This document shows, in pieces, positions 58,100 through 64,000 of a DNA stretch of 64,000 bases. Both the position numbers and the translations under genes were made by a program. The stretch's first letter is position 1. Each line of letters opens with the position of its first letter. The notes under the pieces were generated by a model that searched no databases, had not been told where the DNA came from, and worked only from the letters and a program-made list of their open reading frames with translations. Location: the NCBI GenBank assembly GCA_044348085.1, contig JBIKTM010000005.1, positions 1-64,000 on the forward strand. The letters are read 5' to 3'. This DNA is from Verrucolacustris sp044348085. Its GTDB lineage: Bacteria > Verrucomicrobiota > Verrucomicrobiia > Methylacidiphilales > Verrucolacustridaceae.

Positions 58100-60054
58100 A
58101 GGAAGCGGTCAGATCGGGCGACGGGCCGACGATTGATTACGCCAAGGAGTTGAATTCCGAACAACTGGAGGCTGTCACGGCTCCTCCAGGTCCGATGTTG
58201 GTGATTGCGGGTGCGGGGAGTGGAAAGACCCGGACCTTGACCTATCGGGTGGCATGGTTGGTGGAGCATGGGGTGGCTCCAGAAAGCATTCTTCTTCTTA
58301 CCTTCACAAACAAAGCGTCGAAAGAGATGTTGGCGCGTGTCGGGTCTTTATTGCCTCACGATCTTTCCCGTCTCTGGGGGGGGACGTTTCATCATGTGGG
58401 AAACCGAATCTTGCGACGTCATGCAGATCGGGTGGGCTATCCGAAAGACTTCACTATTTTAGACCGAGAGGATGCGGAGGATCTTATCTCTGCGAGCTTA
58501 GGTGAGGCAGGAGTGGATCCCAAGGACAAGAGGTTTCCCAAGGCTCAAGTCTTGGCAGAGATCTTTAGTTTAGCGGCAAATCACAGAACGAATTGTGGAT
58601 CGATTCTTAAAAGTCAGTTTGGGTACTTCACGGAGTTCGAGAGCTGGATCACGAAAGTCGGGGAGATCTATCTGCGTAGAAAGAGGGACAGTTCCTCGAT
58701 GGACTATGACGACCTCCTGACATTGCCGTTACGTCTATTAGAGCAAGAGGGGGATTTGAAAGAGCAGTATCGGGCCAGGTTTCAGCATGTGCTGGTGGAC
58801 GAGTATCAGGACACAAACCGTTTGCAGTCAGATTTTGTGGATGCGATTGGGGGAGGGCACCATCAGATCATGGCGGTAGGAGACGATGCGCAGAGCATCT
58901 ACTCGTGGAGGGGTGCCAAGGTAGAGCATATATTGAGTTTTCCCGAACGGCATCCTGGAACCAAGATGGTTAGGCTGGAGACGAATTATCGAAGCATTCC
59001 TCAGATCCTTGATCTGGCGAATCATTCGATTTCTCATAATCCGAAGCAGTTTCCAAAGAATTTGAAGGCGGTACGGGAGGCGGGTGTGAAACCCGCGGTG
59101 GTGGCGCTGGAGGATGGGGGTCAACAGGCCAATTTTGTGGCGCAGCGGATTCTGGAGCTACATGAGGAAGGTGCAAATCTATCTGACATTGCCATTTTGT
59201 ATCGAGCCCACTTTCATGCCATGGAGATGCAGTTGGAGTTAACGCGGAGAAACATTCCTTACACGATCACTTCTGGTCTTAGGTTCTTCGAGCAGGCTCA
59301 TATCAAAGACGTGGCGGCGCATTTGCGGCTGTCGTTAAATCCAAAAGATGAGGTGGCTTTTCACCGAATGGCAAAGTTGTTGCCTGGGGTGGGGCCGAGG
59401 TCGGCGACCAAGATGTGGCAGGAGGTTCAGTCCGGAAAGGGGCTGGGGCAGCTGAAGGTTCCGGAAAAGGGGGCAAAGGGATGGAGTCAGATGGTGCAAA
59501 CCCTGTCTCAGCTCAAAGGAAAAGATCCTTCGGAGCAGGTGAAGATCGTAGTGGAGGGAAGTTATGGGGATTATGTGAAGGCAAAGTACGCGAATGCCGC
59601 AAATCGGTTAGATGATTTGCGGCAGTTAGAGGATTATGCGGCGGGGTATACGGATCTGGCGGAGTTTCTAGGCCAGTTGGCTCTTTTGGGGAATACGGAG
59701 ACTGAGGTGGCTCAACGTTCGCGGGATGAGGGGGAGGAAGCGGTAAAGTTGAGCACGATTCATCAGGCCAAGGGATTGGAGTATGGAACAGTGTTTGTCA
59801 TCATGTTGTGCGAGGGCATGTTCCCATCGAGTCGTTCTATGGAATCTCCAGAGGGGGAAGAGGAGGAGAGGCGACTCTTTTACGTGGCAGCGACAAGGGC
59901 GAAGGATGAACTGTATCTAACTCACCCAAGGTTGCGGATGGGAAAGGGAGGAGATGCTTGGCAGACACCTTCACGCTTCCTAAATGAACTTTCGAAGGAG
60001 TTGGTCAATGTATGGCGGGTCAAAGGCGCGGCAGGAGCTGGGGACTGGAGTTAG
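58078..60054 (+). CDS. UvrD/PcrA/Rep-type ATP-dependent DNA helicase
   Basis: 658 residues from GTG 58078, inside the hisA 3' end. Superfamily 1A motifs: LNSEQLEAVTAPPGPMLVIAGAGSGKTRTLTYR (Q and Walker A), DEYQDTNRLQ (Walker B), VGDDAQSIYSWRGA, LETNYRSIPQIL, LSTIHQAKGLEY and FYVAATRAKDEL. 3'-5' translocase used in repair or replication restart. At 658 residues it is slightly shorter than UvrD (~720). Which subtype (Rep, UvrD, PcrA) is not clear. Confidence 0.93.
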   Translation: MSVEYVLKEAVRSGDGPTIDYAKELNSEQLEAVTAPPGPMLVIAGAGSGKTRTLTYRVAWLVEHGVAPESILLLTFTNKASKEMLARVGSLLPHDLSRLWGGTFHHVGNRILRRHADRVGYPKDFTILDREDAEDLISASLGEAGVDPKDKRFPKAQVLAEIFSLAANHRTNCGSILKSQFGYFTEFESWITKVGEIYLRRKRDSSSMDYDDLLTLPLRLLEQEGDLKEQYRARFQHVLVDEYQDTNRLQSDFVDAIGGGHHQIMAVGDDAQSIYSWRGAKVEHILSFPERHPGTKMVRLETNYRSIPQILDLANHSISHNPKQFPKNLKAVREAGVKPAVVALEDGGQQANFVAQRILELHEEGANLSDIAILYRAHFHAMEMQLELTRRNIPYTITSGLRFFEQAHIKDVAAHLRLSLNPKDEVAFHRMAKLLPGVGPRSATKMWQEVQSGKGLGQLKVPEKGAKGWSQMVQTLSQLKGKDPSEQVKIVVEGSYGDYVKAKYANAANRLDDLRQLEDYAAGYTDLAEFLGQLALLGNTETEVAQRSRDEGEEAVKLSTIHQAKGLEYGTVFVIMLCEGMFPSSRSMESPEGEEEERRLFYVAATRAKDELYLTHPRLRMGKGGDAWQTPSRFLNELSKELVNVWRVKGAAGAGDWS

Positions 60055-60983
60055 ATTCGGGGGTGATTTTTCTTCTTGGACCTACGGCGGCGGGGAAGTC
60101 GCGATTGGCGATGACCCTGGCTCAACAGACAGGGGCTGAAATCGCTTCTGTAGATGCGTTTCAGATCTATCGGGGTTTGGATATTGGAACGGGAAAAGCG
60201 ACTCAGGAGGAGCAGGGAAAAGTCCGGCATCATCTGATCGATCTGGTGGAAGCGGAGCAGGATTTCTCTTCCGCGGACTATGGGAACGAGGCGCGGCGGG
60301 TTCTTGCTGATCTTGATCAAAGGAAGGTGAATTCTATTTGGGTGGGGGGAACCGGATTGTATCACCGAGTGATGACCCAGGGTTTATCAAAAGCCCCGGG
60401 AACCGATCGTGCCACCGCAGAGAATCTGGAGAAAAAGACGACAGAGGAGTTGGCTGAGACTGTTCTCAAAATCGATCCTGTGTGGGCCGAGAAGGCCGAC
60501 TTACAAAACCGGAGGAGGGTAGTACGAGCTTTGGCTGTTTGGGAACAGACAGGAAGAAAGATGTCCGACTGGCAAAAACAGGAAATGACACATGGTTTGA
60601 TGGCCGAAGTGGAAACATGGTGTCTTGTTCCTCCAATCGAACTCTTGGAGGAGGTTATTCGAAAGCGGGTAGAGGGAATGTTGAGTGGCGGGTGGATTGA
60701 GGAGGTAAAGGGATTGATGGGGCGGTCCGGTTGGGAAGGGTGTCCTGGTTCGCGTGCGATTGGTTATCAGGAAGTGGCAGAACTGCTTTGCGGAAAAATT
60801 GGACGGGAGAGCGCGTGTGACAAAATTGTTTCAGCGACAAGGGCGTATGCGAAGCGTCAATTGACCTGGTTTCGTGGAATTCCTACAGTTCGGGTTATCG
60901 AGATTGATCCCCGAGAGCCCCTACCTAAAGCTGGGGTGGAGATTCTGGTGCGAGCGCTGGAGGGGGGGGCTATTCCGAAATGA
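60012..60983 (+). CDS. miaA: tRNA dimethylallyltransferase
   Basis: 323 residues from ATG 60012, 43 bases inside the helicase gene; GTG 60063 after its stop is an alternative. IFLLGPTAAGKSRLAMTLA (P-loop), SVDAFQIYRGLDIGTGKAT, HLIDLV and VGGTGLYHRVMTQGL are MiaA signatures, as is ALAVWEQTGRKMSDWQ. It prenylates A37 of tRNAs reading UNN codons. hflX follows with a 4-base overlap, as in many genomes. Confidence 0.93.
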   Translation: MAGQRRGRSWGLELDSGVIFLLGPTAAGKSRLAMTLAQQTGAEIASVDAFQIYRGLDIGTGKATQEEQGKVRHHLIDLVEAEQDFSSADYGNEARRVLADLDQRKVNSIWVGGTGLYHRVMTQGLSKAPGTDRATAENLEKKTTEELAETVLKIDPVWAEKADLQNRRRVVRALAVWEQTGRKMSDWQKQEMTHGLMAEVETWCLVPPIELLEEVIRKRVEGMLSGGWIEEVKGLMGRSGWEGCPGSRAIGYQEVAELLCGKIGRESACDKIVSATRAYAKRQLTWFRGIPTVRVIEIDPREPLPKAGVEILVRALEGGAIPK

Positions 60984-62380
60984 TGGTTACGACGGGTCGG
61001 GACAAGGCGATGGAGCGAGCCTTTTTGGTGGGTTTAGAGACTCAAAAATCGGGTCGTTACGAAGTGGGCGAGTCATTGGATGAGTTGGCTTTGCTGGTGC
61101 AGAGTGCAGGTGGGGAAGTGGCCGATCGGGCGACCCAAAAACTCGATCACCCTGTTGCGCCGACCTATATCGGAAGCGGGAAAGCGGCGGAACTTGCGTT
61201 GGTGGCGAAGGCAAAAAAAGCGGACACAATTATCTTTGATGACGAGTTAAGTCCTGCACAAGCGAGGAACTTGGAAGGAATCTTTTCCTGTAAGGTTCTG
61301 GACCGAACCCAGTTGATTCTGGATATCTTTGCGCAGCGGGCAAAATCGAAGGAGGGAAAGTTGCAGATCGAGCTGGCCCAGCTGGTTTATTTATTGCCGA
61401 GATTGACGGGCATGTGGACTCACTTGTCTAGACAGTCGGGTGGAATTGGAATGCGTGGACCGGGAGAAACGCAGTTGGAGGTAGATCGGCGTCGTGTGCA
61501 GGAGCGAATCACTCGGCTAGAGAGGGATTTGGCAGAGGTGAGAAAGCATCGGATGATTCAAAGGGAAGGTCGGATGCGGCAACATTGGCCTGTCGCGGCT
61601 TTAGTGGGTTATACGAATGCGGGAAAGTCGACCCTGATGAACCGATTGACCCACTCGGAAGTGGTGGCTGAAGATCGTCTCTTTGCAACGTTGGATCCAA
61701 CGATACGTCAGTTTCGGATGCCGAACGGAGTGCGGGTGCTTTTGGGAGATACGGTGGGATTCTTAAAGAAACTTCCGACTCATCTTGTGGAATCTTTTCA
61801 GTCGACTTTGGAGGAGGTGGCTTTTGCAGATGTTTTGATTCATGTGGTGGATGCGAGTCATCCTCAGCGGGAACAGCAGAGGAAAGCAGTTGATGAGGTG
61901 TTGCAGAAGATTGGTGCAGGGGACAAGCACACCTTGACGGTATGGAATAAGGCGGATCGATTGGAGAACTGGACAACTTTGGAATGGGAGGCAAGGACTG
62001 CGCCCCATGGAGTAGTCATTTCAGCGAAGACGGGAGAGGGAATCCCGAACCTTTTGTCGGAATTGGCCTCGATGTTGACGGCATGGAGTATCCGAGTTCG
62101 GATTCGGGTTCCTCAGAGTGAAGGGGCGCTTTTGGCTTTGTTGAGCCGAGCGGGGAGAATTCTTGAAAAGAGGTACGAGGGGAACGAGGTGGAGCTTGTG
62201 GCGCACATTCCTCCCTTCTTGAGGGGAAAGGTCGCTCCGTTTATCCTACCTGAGGATGGCAAGAATCCGGGAATTACCCTCGGGAGAGAGACCGAGGGAG
62301 CGGTTGATGAGTCAAGGTCCGGAGGCCTTGGGGGCGGCGGAATTGTTAGCGATCCTCTTGCGGACGGGGTTGCCGGGTAA
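60980..62380 (+). CDS. hflX: Ribosome-associated GTPase HflX
   Basis: 466 residues. The HflX domain (YIGSGKAAELALVAKAKKADTIIFDDELSPAQARNLE) and the IGMRGPGETQLEVDRR linker precede the G domain: G1 GYTNAGKST, G3 DTVGFLKKLPTHLV, G4 NKAD, G5 SAKTGEG. HflX splits stalled ribosomes. The expected C-terminal strand region ends near IPPFLRGKVAPFILP; the last ~40 residues are Gly/Ser-rich and come from an out-of-frame reading of the radC start, so the stop has probably been lost and read through. Confidence 0.94.
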   Translation: MMVTTGRDKAMERAFLVGLETQKSGRYEVGESLDELALLVQSAGGEVADRATQKLDHPVAPTYIGSGKAAELALVAKAKKADTIIFDDELSPAQARNLEGIFSCKVLDRTQLILDIFAQRAKSKEGKLQIELAQLVYLLPRLTGMWTHLSRQSGGIGMRGPGETQLEVDRRRVQERITRLERDLAEVRKHRMIQREGRMRQHWPVAALVGYTNAGKSTLMNRLTHSEVVAEDRLFATLDPTIRQFRMPNGVRVLLGDTVGFLKKLPTHLVESFQSTLEEVAFADVLIHVVDASHPQREQQRKAVDEVLQKIGAGDKHTLTVWNKADRLENWTTLEWEARTAPHGVVISAKTGEGIPNLLSELASMLTAWSIRVRIRVPQSEGALLALLSRAGRILEKRYEGNEVELVAHIPPFLRGKVAPFILPEDGKNPGITLGRETEGAVDESRSGGLGGGGIVSDPLADGVAG

Positions 62381-62951
62381 GTCAGCGGTGGAGTTGGCTG
62401 CACAGATTTTAGGCTCTAGGGAGGGGTTGGGGGGATTGGCGCGGATTACTCCGAAATCATTGCAAAAAGATTTCAAGGGATTGGGGATCGCTAAGGCGTG
62501 TCAGATCGCAGCCGCGATTGAGTTGGGGAGGCGGGTGGGCGTGGCAGAGGTTTCGGGCGGATTACTGGATACTCCAGTCCGGGTGGAGGCGCTGATGGGG
62601 CCAGAGTTGAGGAGGAAAGATCGGGAGGAGGTATGGGTGCTTTTATTGAACACGAAGCTGCGGCTTTTGAGGCGTGCTCAGGTGAGTCGGGGTTCGGTGA
62701 ATGAGACTGCGGTACAGCCACAGGAGATTTTGCGGGAGGCGTTGGGGTCGGAAGCGGTGTATGGATTGATCGTGGTTCATAATCATCCTTCGGGAGATCC
62801 TGCGCCAAGTCCTGCGGATTTGGATTTTACGCGGAGGTTACGGGATGGTGCAAAAACGGTCGGGGTGGTTTTGCAGGATCACGTAATTATCGGCGTCGCG
62901 CGTGAGGGCCGACCTGGGTACTATAGTTTTAAGGAGGCAGGATATCTGTGA
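62256..62951 (+). CDS. radC: RadC-family JAMM/MPN-domain protein
   Basis: 231 residues. The N-terminal helix-hairpin-helix part (RIRELPSGERPRERLMSQGPEALGAAELLAILLRTG) is clearly conserved, so the ATG at 62256 is real although it overlaps hflX by 125 bases in another frame. The C-terminal JAMM motif is complete: Glu in NETAVQPQEI, then HNHPSGDPAPSPAD. The metal-dependent role of RadC is still uncertain; the DNA-repair name is historical. It overlaps lpxA by 4 bases. Confidence 0.92.
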   Translation: MARIRELPSGERPRERLMSQGPEALGAAELLAILLRTGLPGKSAVELAAQILGSREGLGGLARITPKSLQKDFKGLGIAKACQIAAAIELGRRVGVAEVSGGLLDTPVRVEALMGPELRRKDREEVWVLLLNTKLRLLRRAQVSRGSVNETAVQPQEILREALGSEAVYGLIVVHNHPSGDPAPSPADLDFTRRLRDGAKTVGVVLQDHVIIGVAREGRPGYYSFKEAGYL

Positions 62952-63757
62952 GTGAAATTCATCCTACGGCGATTGTGGAGAAGGGGGCTCAGTTGGGGAA
63001 GGGTTGTGTCGTGGGGCCAGGGGCGATCCTAGGGGCAGAGGTGGAGTTGGGAGAAGGCTGTGTGGTGGGTGCGAGGGCGGTTTTAGAGGGAAGGGTGCTT
63101 ATGGGGGCAAAGAATCGGATTGGAGTGGGTGCAGTCATTGGGGGAGAACCGCAAGATATCGCTTATCAGGGGGCGAAGTCGGGAGTGATCGTAGGGGAGG
63201 GGAATATTTTTCGAGAGTATGTGACGGTCCATCGAGGAACAAAGGAGGGAACGAACACTGTGATTGGAAACGGGTGTTTTTTAATGGTGGGGGCACATGT
63301 GGCGCATAACTGTCGATTGGCGGACGGGGTGGTTCTAGTGAATGGGGTAATGTTGGCGGGGTATGTGGAGGTGGAGGAGAAGGCATTTCTGGGTGGTGCG
63401 GTGGTAGTACATCAGTTTGTGAGGATTGGAAAGTTGGCGATGGTGCGGGGGCAGACGCGGATCGGAATGGATTTGCCGCCCTACTGTATGGCGGTGGCTA
63501 CGAATGCTGTATGCGGGCTGAATCTGGTTGGGATTCGAAGGTCAGGGGTAGGGGTTGAGGGGAGAAAGGCGTTGGAAAGGGCCTACGAGGAGTTTTTCTT
63601 CGGAGGAAAGAACCGGGTGCAAGCGCTGGAGGCGATTCGTAGCGGGAAGGATATCAAGGTGAAAGAGGTGAAGGAGTTTTGTGATTTTATTGAAAAGACG
63701 AAGAGAGGGATCTGCCACGGGTTACGGGCAGGGGATTTAAGGGAAGAGGAGAACTAG
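62948..63757 (+). CDS. lpxA: Acyl-ACP:UDP-GlcNAc O-acyltransferase
   Basis: 269 residues from GTG. Left-handed beta-helix of hexapeptide repeats (VVGPGAILGAEVELGEGCVVGA), then REYVTVHRGTKEG, the catalytic His in MVGAHVAHNCRLAD, and FVRIGKLAMVRGQTRI. The C-terminal helix bundle (EEFFFGGKNRVQALEAI) completes LpxA. It starts lipid A synthesis, showing a lipopolysaccharide-containing outer membrane. No lpxB/D or fabZ is adjacent. The stop shares CTAG with the convergent gene. Confidence 0.95.
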   Translation: MSEIHPTAIVEKGAQLGKGCVVGPGAILGAEVELGEGCVVGARAVLEGRVLMGAKNRIGVGAVIGGEPQDIAYQGAKSGVIVGEGNIFREYVTVHRGTKEGTNTVIGNGCFLMVGAHVAHNCRLADGVVLVNGVMLAGYVEVEEKAFLGGAVVVHQFVRIGKLAMVRGQTRIGMDLPPYCMAVATNAVCGLNLVGIRRSGVGVEGRKALERAYEEFFFGGKNRVQALEAIRSGKDIKVKEVKEFCDFIEKTKRGICHGLRAGDLREEEN

Positions 63758-64000
63758 AAGCGGGACTGAATGCCGACTTCGAGGGCGAAGTTGTAGCTGT
63801 TTTCGAAATCGTAGTTTCCAATCCGAGGAGTGAAGGCTCCTAGAAGTTTGAAAACTCCGTAGAAGTCGACCCCTGGGGCAACTGTGTAGTTGGCGCCTAA
63901 CTGAGCGTTGTAGCCAAATTGGAACGCGCTACGGCAGTAGTTAGCTTGGATGTTTGTGGTTCCGAAAGTGAAATTATTAACATCCAACTGCTGCCAGATG
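63754..64000 (-). CDS. Outer-membrane beta-barrel protein, C-terminal part (cut by window edge)
   Basis: The minus-strand frame is open from the window edge to a stop at 63754, giving ~81 residues. It alternates hydrophobic and polar residues as barrel strands do (QFGYNAQLGANYTVAPGVDFYGVF, NYDFENSYNFALEVGIQSRF) and ends in Phe, the usual terminal residue for Bam recognition. The N-terminal part lies outside the window. No specific family recognised. Confidence 0.6.
   Translation of the reverse strand, partial: IWQQLDVNNFTFGTTNIQANYCRSAFQFGYNAQLGANYTVAPGVDFYGVFKLLGAFTPRIGNYDFENSYNFALEVGIQSRF

Overview
The window is a chromosomal segment of a diderm bacterium that best fits the Verrucomicrobiota (PVC group). 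Evidence: a complete dcw (division and cell wall) cluster with an unusual MurC-MurB fusion and a strongly diverged FtsZ, a PEP-CTERM exported protein, a GntR-type repressor with a LacI-like sensor, an LpxA acyltransferase (lipopolysaccharide, hence an outer membrane), and many short GC-rich intergenic hairpin repeats. MurE carries the DNPR motif of meso-diaminopimelate-adding enzymes, so the peptidoglycan is probably of the mDAP type. The assignment is inference; there is no rRNA gene in the window.

Layout. 0-10.7 kb is mixed: an edge-truncated sugar-nucleotide epimerase, a carbohydrate-type regulator, tRNA-Leu(CAA), a subtilase, two Phd/VapC toxin-antitoxin pairs, an orphan antitoxin, a nucleotidyltransferase, acetolactate synthase, a dUTPase-like enzyme, thioredoxin reductase and a membrane TPR protein. 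10.7-29.6 kb is the dcw cluster, all on the + strand with genes mostly overlapping: mraZ, two small unlisted ORFs, rsmH, ftsL, ftsI, murE, murF, mraY, murD, a LysM membrane protein, ftsW, murG, murC-murB, ddl, ftsQ, ftsA, ftsZ. It is preceded by a 10-bp-periodic MraZ operator and followed by a NamZ-type muramidase.

31-34.7 kb is an accessory island. Two genes for exported proteins (a Sel1-repeat protein with AT-rich, foreign-looking composition and a PEP-CTERM protein) are each framed by the same diverged leader (~135 bp) and trailer (~135 bp, with an imperfect hairpin). A DinJ/YafQ module lies between them. 34.7-46.9 kb carries a glycosyltransferase, PAP2 phosphatase, LolA-like protein, PHP hydrolase, rhomboid protease, GlnE, pyruvate dehydrogenase E2 plus dihydrolipoyl dehydrogenase, ThiD and a ComEC-like channel with a degenerate C-terminal metallo-hydrolase domain.

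46.9-51.8 kb (- strand) is the most intriguing unit: a Tat-exported seven-bladed-propeller-like protein resembling NosZ/thiocyanate dehydrogenase copper enzymes, a LolC/FtsX-like permease whose reading frame has no ATG/GTG/TTG start, an ABC ATPase fused to a membrane-anchored extra-cytoplasmic domain, and a membrane-anchored CxC thioredoxin-fold protein. I read it as a copper enzyme with its own maturation/export machinery. 51.8-64 kb returns to housekeeping genes: sppA, tilS, ftsH, folP, sufT, hisA, a UvrD-type helicase, miaA, hflX, radC (overlapping hflX by 125 bp in another frame), lpxA and an edge-truncated outer-membrane protein.
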